This document shows, one piece after another, positions 1 through 13,900 of a stretch of 64,000 bases of DNA (within the stretch, counting starts at the first letter, position 1; each line of letters starts with the position of its first letter). The translations under genes were made by a program, and so were the position numbers. The notes below the pieces were generated by a model. The model searched no databases. It was not told the DNA's origin and saw only the letters and a program-made list of their open reading frames with translations. Source of the stretch: Strongylocentrotus droebachiensis (taxonomy: Eukaryota; Echinodermata; Echinoidea; Camarodonta; Strongylocentrotidae); contig JAVYIG010000169.1 of the NCBI GenBank assembly GCA_035222895.1, positions 186,001 through 250,000 on the forward strand, in the 5' to 3' direction.

Positions 1-145
1 CTTGAACAAAAGTTTCTCTTAACAATTAAACTGTTTGCCAGAGGCATGTCAGACGCAGCAACATTTAATGTGTGCAAGAGAACTCCGTAATTACAGATGT
101 CATTCTGCATATAGCAGGTAAATCTACAGTAAGTATCCATGGGTT
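1..145 (-). CDS. ADAMTS-like exon, Cys-rich domain (partial, cut by window edge)
   Basis: The acceptor CACTCCAG is followed by an open frame (2-nt split codon first) reading MDTYCRFTCYMQNDICNYG and later VKRNFC. It resembles the C-x-L-x-C ... VxDGTPC part of the ADAMTS Cys-rich domain, without a clear DGTPC. It should follow an unfound exon that ends in phase 1. Frame and place are plausible; identity rests on the cysteine spacing. Confidence 0.6.
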
Positions 146-1676
146 CTGGAGTGAAACATGTATTAGTTAACAGGTCTGTTTATTGAAATCAAGGATATCC
201 CAGTCTATCGCGTATGGCTGGATTTACTGCCATGAGGATTAATGTAAAAAAGTACCAACTTTTTGGGGAAAGAAGAGGATATTGTCAGAGGGCAAGATTC
301 AACCACCCCGCAACTGAACCCTGCAATTCAAACATTTTATTAAGGACTTTGAATTAAATTAAAGATCTTCGATAATGTGTTAGGTTTATGTGGTTCGATC
401 GAGTGGTGGCAAATCCTTGCTAATTGATTAACACTGTGAGCTTTTTTTTAGGAAGGATGATTAATTACCAAATATCGATATTGTGGTGGATTAATCAAAA
501 ATCAAGACAGAATCAAAAACAAATCTAAACTAAACAGAAGCGATCTAGCTTGTTTTTAAAGTGATGAAAAGATCAGAAACGATTCGCAACCAAAATCACA
601 AACGTTCCAGAGGCTCACTTTATACATCATTACTTGTTTACGGTGTAGGGGGGTTTCATTCAGACTGAAGAAAAAGTTGAATCTTTACTATTGGACATTT
701 TATATAATATACACTTTTAGGAAAACCGTCTCTTATTATTATTATTATTACTATTATTATTATCATTTATTTATTTATTTATTTATTTTTTTTTTTTTTT
801 TTTTTTGGGGGGGGGGGGGGTCAGCTTTTTAAAATAACGTGCAACAATTAATTTATTTCATATTCTTTTTTTGTACGGAGGCCTGTATGTCAGGCATAGA
901 TTTAATTTTGGTTTAGGAGGGGGAAGGGCTGTAGAAAACTTGTCATTCCATCTAGACTAACGCAGTGATTATTTACGTAATTAAGGGCCCTTAGCATTTT
1001 ACTGTGTTTAAATGATTGCTCAATGGCCAGTCTGCCTTGGTGAAGATGAACAACCTGCTTAAAATTGTGCTAGGCAGAGGAAGACTTTAAACCATAAGAC
1101 CTATACTGACCTCATTACTAACCCACAAGATTGCGCCTTACACATAACAACAAATCCTGTTTATGCTATTTTTCTGATTTTATGGGGATAACATTCGAAG
1201 AGAACTGTCAAGTGCCCTGTTTGGAGTGTACATGTTGCCTTGTCTGGCTCTGAAAATACGATAATTAGAAGAGCAGAGGAAAGGTTGATTGACATTTTGG
1301 AAAAGTGGATGTGAAGAAAAATGAAAGGAATTAATTGGAGGGTCATGATCACCAGTAAAGAAGCACTGCATAGAGTGATTGAACAAAGGAACTTGAGAGA
1401 AACACTCTGAAGACGGACGAAAGACTGGATAGGACACATATTACGGGGGATATCATGGTCAGACGCATATTTGAAGGGAAGATCGATGGTTCGATTTAAA
1501 TTTAAAGTTCAAGATAGTAAAGTAGTTAACGTGGTAGACCAAGCATTTGGATAGTGTAAGACTTAATAGGAGAAAGATGCTGCGAAATAAGGAAGAACAA
1601 GGCTAAAAATAGAGAGGGATGGAGAGAGAGAGCTAAGGAGGGCTCTGGTGTATGGACCTGCTCTTTCCAGAGCACC

Positions 1677-1717
<41 letters not shown>

Positions 1718-4700
1718 ATGACTATACATGATATTCATTAATTCGTATCGTTAGAAGTAGAATGCACAATTTGCACTGAATATCAGTTATTTAAATGAAA
1801 TAAAAGTTGCAAAGTTTTACCTCTTTATTACACAGCATGTAGATATGGCTTTCTCCGACGCAAGGCATTCCTCCCCATCGTGGGTTGGGATTGGTACAGG
1901 TTCGACTCTGGAATTGAACCCCTGTCCCACATGTTCGTGAGCAGGATGAGAGGCTACCGTGTTCTGTCCAATTGCCATCGACCGGTACGGTGACGTTCAG
2001 TGTGTTATTAACGCATTCTGCATTTATGCACCACTAGGGAAATAAGGTAAGATATATAACTATCTTAAATTAGGAAAAATGTTAAGTCAATAAAGTACTA
2101 AATATTTGTCCCCAATTCTTTTAGTCATTTATTGTGTTGCTGTACATGAGATTTACGCAGGCATCTCGGGAATTCCAATACATCCACTGTAAGCAAACTG
2201 TTACGCATCGCACATAGTAATTCCAGAATGTCTGCCTTCAGTTTGAAAGATGAAGTTTACCTACTGGTCATGGAACTGTGAAAGAAACTGTCTAGAAGCA
2301 ATTGAGAAAGGCTGATTATGTGAGGAATAAGCACTGATGTATTCTAATATGCTTAGGAATGATCAAAATAATAAAAAAGGAATAATACTCAATCGTGTAC
2401 TTCACACACAAGTGGATGACATAGTAATGTGCGTGAAAGTTCCGTCCCAATACTCAAACTATTTCTGGTCGTATTTCGAAGTAGAAGGCAGTTGAAGAAC
2501 GATTTTTTTTCAAGAGGACATTTTTTACTAAAATTAAATTTCCTTCTGTGATTGATATTTATTCAAACTAGCAAACAAAAATACATCTAGCTTACAAGTC
2601 ACATTTCAAATTAACTGCAACCTTTAAAATAAAAAAAAATAAGTGATAATATGAATTCGTTATAAACAGGTAATACTTAGGTTCACACGAGATTCAGTAA
2701 CAGTTATGTGTAACGCGTTTTTTTAAACTACGAGGATATTTTGTAGTTGCGAAATGTGTGGACGTACTTATGGTTGCCAAACTTTAAGTTTAATCGAAGC
2801 TTTAAACTACGAATGATCTTGTGGTTAAAGCATAAGAGTCCCAGGGGGTCCTCATTCGAATTTGATGTGCCGTGTTGACGCAAATACTACTCTGTAAACT
2901 ATACAAGCTGATGTAATGCTATGGTCACATTACCCAAAAGTAGCCTGCTCGGCGGCCGAGCGGCGAGTTTTTAGCCAATTTTGCCCGGCCACCGAGCGGC
3001 GGCCGCCCAGGCACCGCTCGTTTTTAAGGCATCGCTCGGTCGCTACTGAAGTTTTAGCGCGGAGTTAAAATTCGGGCGGCGCCTGCTCACTTTCACTCGC
3101 TGCCCAGACTACGCTCGGCGACCGGGCGGTCGCCGCCCAGGCGCCGACCTAATCGAGCGTTCACCGTCGAGCGATTTAGGTCAAAAATCGAAGCCCCTAG
3201 GTCAAAGGCTGTCGAGCAGTCGCCGCCCGGTCGCCGCCCAGTCGCCGCTGGGAGATCAGTCGGTCACTGGGCGGCGAGTCCAAAATCGGTCGGCAGCCTT
3301 TGACCTAGCGGCTTCGATTTTTGACCTAAATCGCTCGGCGGCGAACGCTCGATTAGTTCGGTGCCCGGGCGGCGAACGGCCAGGCACCGGGCGTATTTTG
3401 GAGCCCCGCCGATCACTGGCCGGCCGCCGGGCAATTTCTTTAAAATCAGCCGGTGGCTGGTGGGAGACCGCCCGGCAATCGGAGGGTCACCGGTCGGTCA
3501 CTGCCGGGACACCGCGCGAAAAAGCTTCGCGATTTCGCCCAGTTTTGACCTAAAATCGACCGGCGACCGACGGGAAATCGACAGGTCACCGCCCAGGCAT
3601 CGCTGGGGCGCTACAGCCTGCTCGACTTCTCCAAAAATCGCTGGGCGATGCCTAAATTTCAGCAGCGACCGAGCAGGCTACTGATCGGTCGGTCGCTGCT
3701 CTGATTTGTGACCATAGCTTAACAGAGTCTCTGTTACACCAGCCTAGTTACAGCGTGAGCGACTGCTTGCTCGGTATGCTCGGTTTACACGTTGGAACCC
3801 TCGTTGTTCGGGTCCCGTGTGAACCCGTGTCGTTGTGAGTGGATCGTTGTTTAAAACGTCGAGGTTTCGCAAAATTAAAAGTTAAATCTAAAACGATCTC
3901 AAGTGAATATCCCTGATGAACCATAAACTTACCATTCCTACTTCACATGGAGTACCCTCGGCAGGTAGCCCATGGCTGGAACAAGATGAGGTGTCCGGAA
4001 AACCACAATAAAGTATAGCGCAAGATGTCTGTATGAAAAAGAAAGAGATAAATAATCAATCTTCATTGTTAGACATACTCAGGAGAAGAAGCTGCCATCT
4101 TCATTAGGTATGTACCATTTAAGCTTTAAATATAATTTCAAAATACCCATTAACAGTTGCATTTATTTTATGCATCTTGTTAACTTCACTTCAGATTTTA
4201 TTCATTTTTATCAGTCTAAAAACACACAGTATGTTTTTTTTTCTTCAATTACAGATCGATCAATCGATCTTATTTACTGGGTGTAAGCCACAAATATGTT
4301 TAAACTATTGAAATTTCTCCCAGGAAGCATTACATTTATAAAAGTTATTGTCCTATGGCGGACTAATGAATATTAATAAGTCAGAATGAATCAGGAGAGC
4401 TTGGGTATTTGTTTCTAGTTCATCGTGACTGTGCCATGGACCAATGATGGCCTGGTGGTAGAGTCGCTGCCCGGCAAGCAGTAGATGGCAGGTTCAAATC
4501 CCGCTGGTTCCAAGATTTTTGTTGACTTGTTTTTTTCAATTACAGATCGATCAATCGATCTTATTTACTGGGTGTAAGCCACAAATATGTTTAAACACAT
4601 TATGTTTATGTTATACGATTGGTCTTAAGTTGATTAGTATTTCCTGTTTCAAAAAGTGAAATTAATCTTTTGCCCTGCGGAAAATCATAAGGTTCATGGT

Positions 4701-4925
4701 CATAATTGATTTACATTAAATAAAAAGAAATACCCAGAGAAGATTTGTCACATGAATTTATTTTGTATAAATATGTTTAACAACCCGGGTGTCAGTGGCA
4801 TACACTGGGGCCTGCCATTAAGGAGGCACTGGTTTCACGCCGATCTTTGGAGAGAACAATGTCATCGAATACGGGAGGGTGTGGGAGGGAATTGCATTCC
4901 CCTCCCTTTCTCTCTCCCCCACCAA

Positions 4926-4959
<34 letters not shown>

Positions 4960-7900
4960 GGGGGGGGGGGGGGGGGGTCATTACTTTGCATGCTTCATGG
5001 ATGCAGGTGGGCACTTTACAGTCACATGCACTGTACACACATAAATTGCAGGGACATATGACAATCCCCCACACTAACACATAAATAGTCTCAGGAGAAA
5101 AAGATCACAAATCATTCTTCATCTTTACCATGCAACCCTGCATACTGGACTAATGAACTTTCTGCCTTAGCGTACTTTTCATTGCACAGCGCCACCTCAT
5201 GGTCCACTTGCCAAAGTTCGAATCCACTACCTAATTTCCACAGAGGACTCGATGCGAGAACCAACAGCGATGCTAGGGATGCAGACATTTACCGGACCAT
5301 AATGCTACAGCTTACCTGATATGGAGCTAGAGGGGAATTGGCGGTATTGCTTCTAGTACGTTAATGCGTTAAACCCATCGTTGGATGATGTAATATGCAT
5401 GGCAATAGGGAATTTTCGTTTTACACGACGAGAGCGTGGACTGCCGCGTGTGCCATTGTGTTAATGCACTGGGCCCTGCCCGGCAGTGCCTTAAAAGGGC
5501 GTCACATTACCTTAAAAGGACGTGGCGGTCCACGTTCTCGTCGTGTAAAACGAAAAGTCCCTATTGTTTCACGAAACCGTCATAAGTACAAGTTCGCCGA
5601 CATCCCTTTGAAACTCATGTTAATTTGATAAACGCACTTCAATTGGACGTTGGCGACCTTGTCCTTACAACGCTTTCGGACCTACAAGTTTGAAAGATTG
5701 AGAAATATATATGCTTACAATAGAAGTGCAACTGTAGGCGGTTGAATTGTTCAAGTCCATTTGACACTGCATGTCTGCACTATATCTCTGACCCGGGAGA
5801 TCGTCGATGGGAGACAGATCGGAAATAGGAACATCATCCATGCACACTTCGGAACTGAAATTAAGAAAAAATCCTTTTTCCATTAACATGAAATAGGGCA
5901 ATAGGAAATTAATGTGCATTGCTCTAACTTGACCACGGTGACAACGATTGAAACGCGGTAGTAAGACACTTATGAAACCTTGGCTATCTTAGAGATAGCG
6001 CTTAATAACTCCAGGTATTATAATCAGTAGTAGTATTAGTAGTAGTAGAAGTCATAGTGGTGGTAGTAGAAGTAGTACTATCATCTATCATCATCTTCAT
6101 CATCCTCATAATGTTCACGATAATAATTATAACATCAATTCACCGCAATTATTATCAATATTATTATTACTTCTCTTCCTTCACTTATATTGACAAATTA
6201 AATTACAGGTAAAAAATATAATGTATGGTTCATTGTTCAAAATGCAAATTGCATACATTAGGTGTTGCTAGGTAGGACAAACATTAAAGCTTAATGTCAT
6301 ACATAACAACACGTAATATGTTCAATTTGCATTCCGACTATTGAGATTGAGATCATAACAGATGAATGAAATAATCCGTAACTAAACGCACTTTACAAAG
6401 ACGTATGCATTAAAACTAATTACATGGCGAAAATGGCATGTTGACTTTGTGCATTGTTTAAAGTGTATCCAACACTTGACAGATTGTGTGAGAACGTGTT
6501 GACACTTCTGAGGAAAATAGTGGCCCGAATTCACAAAGGAGGTTTGTCGTCAAACCTAGGTTTGTGTACGTCATATGACGCGTTTTGACGCGTTTTTTTT
6601 ATAAACCTGGTTTGTAAAAACGCGTCGAAACGCGTCATATGACGCACAAAAACCTAGGTTTGTCGACAAACCTCCTTTGTAAAATTCGGGTCTGAGAGTT
6701 TGGGTGAGATGTTACATTCAGTTGTCTCTCTAGTTAGGAATACCAAGGCAGAGAGCAGCGGGAATTTAACTCGATATTACACCGAGCTTATACACAGCGT
6801 CGGGTATAAAATATCCATCGAATACGGAGCTACAAGTCTATGATATCTGCCATAAACTGGTAGCAATGTGTAGTACATGTAGAAGCACTGTGATATATTG
6901 GTGAGAGCCCCTGACTCTCATATCCCGGGTTTGATCCTCGTTCATGCTTATATCCTTGGACAGGGTATTTTGCACACGTTATCCTTCTCGACCCAGGTGT
7001 ATAAAACATCTACCTTGTAATGATGGGGTATTAATGTATGTAGTTCCTTCGGAAAGAGCACTGTTGATACTGATGAGGCTATACCCTAGCTGGGAAAATA
7101 AGACCCAATTGCTATTATTTTTTAATAACTCACCTGATGAATATTTTCATGTGTTCTGAACTACAAGTTGACCATTCGAACGCACCAGTGCTTAAGGCGA
7201 GAGATGCAGACATGATGTTATGTTCTTCAGCACAGCCGTACGTTCCATCGTGATCTACTCCAAGTCTAATGAAAAGAAAGATGCCAAACGACAAATATCA
7301 ATTAATCCATCTTTTTTTTTTCAACATGATCGGTTAACATTATAGTATCAATAAAACACTTTCAGTTTAATCTTATTAAATAATAAATAATATACCGATT
7401 AAGATGTGCATACAAATCATCAGTGTCTCTACAGGTTACATTTGTTTATACATTTCTTTCTCTTTGTTCGCTTTTCGTCCCATTAGCTACTAAATACTGA
7501 TGATCATTTATTAAACATACAAATTGACTTTAATTTCTACTTTAAGCGTATTTTATATTTGGTCTGATCCATGCCACAGTAGTGATATAAAAATACTCAA
7601 TAGGTTGTACATTTAAATATCTTTCAATTTAGGGGTAACATATGGAGCAAAATACCAAAGAACTTCGTAACTACAACAAAGAAGTAGTGTTACTAACTTT
7701 GTGGCTAACGGGACCTATTTCATTTTGTATGTAGTTCAATGGGTCTATCAGATCGATTAGAAATTTAATTAAAGCCATCTATTTTATGCCATTGAATGTG
7801 GTGAATTAAAACAGGTTCAAGACAGACTGCCAATGACAAACAATTATGACTCCATCGTAAAGGCAAGAAGTCAAAATCAAATGGACTTTTTGTGTAGCTT

Positions 7901-10900
7901 TGGACATCGTCTAAAAAACGATGATAAGTTCCCCGTCATCGTATTGATACGCGTATCAGATGTGTTTTTTGGGCGAAATTGTACTTATGACGGTTCAATG
8001 ATGAAACGCTGCCCTGATAAAAGAAGACACACACACACACACACACGCACGCATCCCACACGCAGACAAACTCAACACCCTAGTCATACCAACGAAACCG
8101 ACTCGCAGACTAAACATTATTTTATCCACACATGTCGAATGGCCAAGAATCGGTCGGCTTGGAGTCGGTGTGCAGTCATATATGCTGTCTCACTGAGTTC
8201 ATCAATACCAGTTTTGAATATTCCTCCTTGCTATCTCGTTTGTAAAGGCAAGAAAGCTCACTCATCGAATGCTAAACATGCACTTTTTGACTATTAACCC
8301 TAATAAGGCCGGGGGGGGGGGGCCATTATGGCCCCCCCCCCCCCCCCTCCACGATTTTTCTGATTGTTCGAGAACGCATATGGATGGCGCATCGCCGCTC
8401 GCTGACTTTTTTCTTTAAAGTCTTGCTCATCTTTAAAAAAAAAAAAAAAAAAAAATCGGACCTACAGTTACAAGGTCACGTGACCTTTTGTCTTTGCATG
8501 TCAGCCCGAAAATCGCTCATTTTTGTGATTTGTGTACAAAACATATGGAAATGTCATTTTTCCTAAAAATTGATCAAACATTGGTTATTGGGTCTTGTTT
8601 AAAGTTTAGGTGGTTGTTTTGGGAGTCAAAATAGATGAATTGTAGGAAGAAATGAAAAAAAACAAAAAAACAATAACATAAATAAGTTAAAAAAACAATG
8701 AAATACATAAGAAATTATCAAAACAAGAGATAACATAAGGAATAAGCTGGCTCTTCAAAAAAAAATTGTCGTATTATTGTTCCAAATGGTCTAATTAATA
8801 TATGTAGTGAAAAAGAATGCTTAAATATGAATAATATATGATTTATGGGTAAAAATGTGATTTTATGACGTTATTTGCATAAATTACCATAAATATGCAA
8901 ATGAGTGATTTTTTTCAAAAAATTGAAATTATCATATTGTTCTATACACTTCACTTGACATGCGTGCAAATTTTCGCGGAGATTGGCCGTTTCACGGCCG
9001 AGATCTTAGGGGGGGGCCATAATGCCCCCCTCCCCCCCGGCCATAGTAAGACTTCAAATAGCCCGGCCTTATTAGGGTTAAACTACAAAAGTACAGACGC
9101 AGACTTTAGCTTTCGTTCTTTTTCTCTGTATTATGTTGTAGTTTTGTTTCTATTTTTGTTGTCTTAAGCTACGGTCACAAAGGTTCGTACGAACGATAAG
9201 TTCGTACGAATCTCCCTGTTTTTCCATTGTCTTTCCGAATTTCCATTGTCTGTAAATTGTTTGTACGGCGTTCTTAGCAGTTCTTAATGGTATTTGTGAC
9301 CGAGGCTTTAATTTACTTACGAGTGTCCTGTTTCGTGAGCCATAACTAGTCCGGCTCCAAGTCCGTTATTCTCGTTGATAGAACACTTATTCTCCAGATC
9401 ACACGCTCCACCTAGCCGTGCTAGTCCCAGCAGCCCCGCGTCAACACCATTTGTGGCGATATCGTGACTATTAAGGCCGAAGCGGTGAGAGAGAGAGAGA
9501 GAGAGAGAGAAAGGAGAAATATCATTGTGTGAATCATGACCATAACAACTTTATATCAAAGACTAGAAAGTAATCGGAAGAAATGTGTTGCTATACACTT
9601 ACACAGACACCATACAAACCGACTACCTTTCAGTACAAAAATGAAAGAAATGTTGTCTACTTTTTAAAATAAATTGTTCACACTTGATAGGAATTGAAAT
9701 TGTGTCATAGATATTACAGCGATGCCTTTATGCACCACTAGCCTATGTAAAGTAATGCATTTAGGGTTTCTTTTTAAGTAAATATATGACGGTTTATTTA
9801 ATAATAGTACATAATGAAGTAAGTATTTGAGTTAACGCTCTTCTGCCTCCAAACAGACAAATATCATCAACATATCCGCTTTGTTAAATATGAAGTAAAT
9901 TGATCTCTTGACAAATGATATGTAATAGCTTTGCTCTATGGGGGGGGGGGGGGGGGAGGGGTGGGGGGGGGGGGACAGGTCTAGCCGTTTCAAGACATTG
10001 CATTATAATGCATTTAATTGAAACACAATGATAAGATCCATGAATTGTCACTTTATTTTAATTATAATGATATTGCAAAATATGTGTGTTTAACACCAGA
10101 AGTAATTAGCGTAGGTACGTTTATAAATTTGAGTAGTTTATTATTAAATTTATGAAATTAATGGATGAAAAAACACAGATCAAAAACATTACAAAGATTC
10201 GGAATCGAGTTATGAGTAATGGTACCGTCCCGGGTACCGTGAACTGTCATGGGAAAGACTCTTTGAGTTTCTCTTCAAAAAAACTAGTTATTTAGTTGTG
10301 GTGTGTCTTTGAGTGAGTGTAATATGTTTGAAATGGGGTTAGTTGTGACGCTGTATCAATTTACCTCTACAGGGTTTTTTCTTAATTATAAACTTGCAAG
10401 GGGGTGAAAAGCTCTTGGAAATTGAGCACTCGTACTCCTACCTTAAAACACTCGACCCAAACTTATACATATTACTGAATGGATCATCACACCTTTGGTA
10501 CAAAATGAAATTATTGAACTAATACAAACATTGATGACACATGAGTGACCTGCCTCCGTTATCTCGTGCACCACCACCATCAAAATTGGTCCTTGCTGGT
10601 ATTGCATATTAACCTCCAATAGCCTATAGCTCCCTCTCGCTTGTAGAGTGCCTGAGAAATTGCTTGTTCAACGACTTACCGTGTAACAACTAGATAAACA
10701 AATTATCAATGCATTCTTCTGGGGGTTTAAGGTAATGCGAATTATCTCGAGATAGATGTAATACTTTCGATTTACGTTGTACTGACCCTGTGAAAAGTAT
10801 TGCTAGGTCCCAGTCGTCAGGATTCGTGTCATTGTTGACGCTCTGAGCAGCCTGCCAACTGCAGAAATCGTCGAGGGTTGTATCACCGTTATTAGTAGGT

Positions 10901-13900
10901 GTCATAGTTACTAGAGTTCCACCGGTGTCAATGACCTAGGCAATATCAATACAAAATAACTTAAGTTATTGCATTGTCAAAGGTTACCGCCAGATCCGAC
11001 AGGGATACCCCCCCCCCCCCTCCCCCCTGCCAGAGAATTCTGGGTCTGCCACTGAAGGTGTACACATATTGGTTTTGAGACCACGGGATAACATGCATAC
11101 ACCAACTATTGCTGGATCCAGGGGGCAAGTAGGGCAACCCCCTCCCCTCACCCATCAAAGCCCCGTCCTCTAGTTTGAAAGAAAATATGCCCCCCCCCCC
11201 TCATTGTGCTACACCGGTTTTTATAAAATGTCGACCTCAGAGGGACACCTGGAAATTGTAACAACCCCTTCTGCTTATTAGAGTAATTCCTCCCCATTAC
11301 CGGCTAGAGAATACTTGATCCGCCAAAGACCATACAGAAAATACTTTTATGTTAAAAATTAAGCGACTATTTTGTCGATGTAAATTGAAACGAGCGGATA
11401 ATTTTCTCCACTTATAGAACAATAATCATATGCAACATTTATAAATCACTTTATACCAGCATGCTTCTAAGCGCACACGAAGATAACATGAATGAAAGGA
11501 GAGAGAAAGAGAGAAACAAATCATTAGCGATACCAAAATATTGTACAGAAATAATTCTTAGTAGTTGCTTGGGTATTTTAATTATTATAAATTGACTTTA
11601 ATACAGTATATATATTTATATTGATATTATTATTATTATTGATTTCATCTTGTCACGAAAGATAGAAACCATGAACATATAATTTGTGCCAAGTTATAGA
11701 ATGAAGTAGGCCTACTGCTACCCAATAATTAGTTTATATTATGTCCGTTTTAATTTATTCCTTCGCTTATGCCTCAGTCACACCTTTGCGTATTTGGCTA
11801 GCGTATTGCTGCGTATTTATGGCAAGCCGTTTCTTTTCATGATATCAAGAAATGAATTATTTATACCAAAGAAATATTTTCTGTCGTAAAGCATTGGTAA
11901 TTCTTGATATTAAGAAATGACTTTCTCTTGTAAAGCAATGGTAATTCTTGATAGAAATAGGAATAAATGTTAAAACGGCTTGCCATAAAAACGCAGCAAT
12001 ACGCAAGCCAAATACCCAATGGTGTGGCCGAGGCATTTACACGCATCCCGCACACATCTTGCGACCCACAACAGTACAACCGTCGAAAAAACTCCGGTTG
12101 AGAATACAAAGCAAGTACTGTCTCCGGCTAAGCGTTGAGGGTGTGTTATTTTGTCAGGATTGGGCGCGACATGGAAACAGTCCAGGAAGTGGACTGCCCA
12201 ATAATCCATAGTCATATAACATAACAATACCAGATCTACAGGATGGCAAGTACAATGTCATATTAATGCCATGACCATGCCTTAGAACACCCCTTTTCAA
12301 TTGTAGCCAGCTTAACCATAGAATCACGAAATGTATCATTTAATCCAAATTAAATCCATTTAAATTCCGCCTTTTGGGGAATATTTTAAATCTGGTAAGA
12401 AATAATATCATATGGGTATATGCTGTCCTCTTAATGCTGATATGGGAACATCTGCATTTGATTATTGTTGATACAAGAGTACAGCAATGAAAGCATATAA
12501 GCTTTCAATATGACCATATCGGTTATATCATGACCTCGTATATTTGAAGAGTGTTCATGATTGTCACAATGCCCAAGCCGGTTGTAAAGGAGTTTATTTG
12601 ATGTAAGTGAATTATAAGAAAAGATCAATGGAAACAATTAATTAAATATGACAGCAGTAACAAATACAATATCTTACCGTTAACGTTTCCGTCATTGAGA
12701 TAAGTAGACGGACCACTGATATTCTCATGCTGATGTCAAGGGTAGGGTCTGCATAACGTCTGCTCATCTTTGTTTCGCGGGGGAAGTAGGAGAAAAAAAT
12801 TAAACAAAATGTTGTTCATGTAGAGTGTTCCTAAAGTGAATGAATGATCTAAACCCTTCAAAAAAGGTTTGGAAACTCGAGTTTGATCGATGATACCTCT
12901 CTTGTCATGGGATAGTTCTAGCTTTGTTTACTTTCATTACAAAGTGTGTTTATTCCTCGTTACTATGACACCATATTTGTTATGATTTTGCAGCAATGTA
13001 ATCAACTGTACAGCAAAATAAGAGGCAGGATCAAAAGTCAAAAGTTACAAAATACAGTGATAAGCACTGGTATTGTTATACAGTGCACTATACACAGTAG
13101 CCATGCAGTCTTCAAAGAAAGAAGAATGCATAGCCGAACAAGAGCGGTGCAGTTTGCAACTTTTCACTGTGTGTACTATGTCAGTACACGCAGACTGGGT
13201 GGCGGATACTATGGAAAATATGAAAAGATATTAATCCAAACTATTGTTTAAAGAATAATATTTGAAGGAATATCTATTAAAACAAAAATACATTGGTCTT
13301 CAGAGAGACCCTGCAAAACTTTAGACAAAAAACAAACAAAAGATATTAAACAAAATTGAAGTATAAATGTAACAATGTACTTTTTTTTTTGGGGGGGGGG
13401 GGAGGGGGCGGGCCATATCATTAACATGGGCATATGTATCTAGCGAGCACATACAATGCCATACCTGTCAACATTTAAACAAAAATTATTTCAATGCCTA
13501 ATTGGGAAAGCAGAATATTTGTAAGGTTTATACAGAGGTTTGTCATTAATACCATTATTTCAAAATAAGAAATAGGAACTATTAAAATAAAACAAGGAAC
13601 AGTTCCTCTAAAACAAAAGAGAATAGTTTCTCCAAAATATGTATAGTGCCTCATGTGCTTACAATGTTTAGTATGGTTGTGGCATACATCTCTGTATCAT
13701 GGATGTATTCATTGTAAACTAGACTGTCCACCACGAAGAAGATCTCCAGGAACTTGGCGCCGAGATAGGGTCCCGTGTAGACGGTCTCATTGGCAGGAAT
13801 CACTGTTCCATTCGCTGATGCACTGTTTGAATCAACTGTGACTGGAGAAAAAAAACATTGTACAATTAATGTAAGCTAAACCAAATGAACACGTAAATAT

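Noticed and set aside
5158-5240. tRNA-like B-box (GTTCGAATCC) near 5217
   Set aside because: No A-box or arm pairing found at the right distance.
7833-8297. 154-codon plus-strand frame containing a His/Thr repeat
   Set aside because: It covers an AC microsatellite in an intron and runs into a TTAA element; no homology seen.
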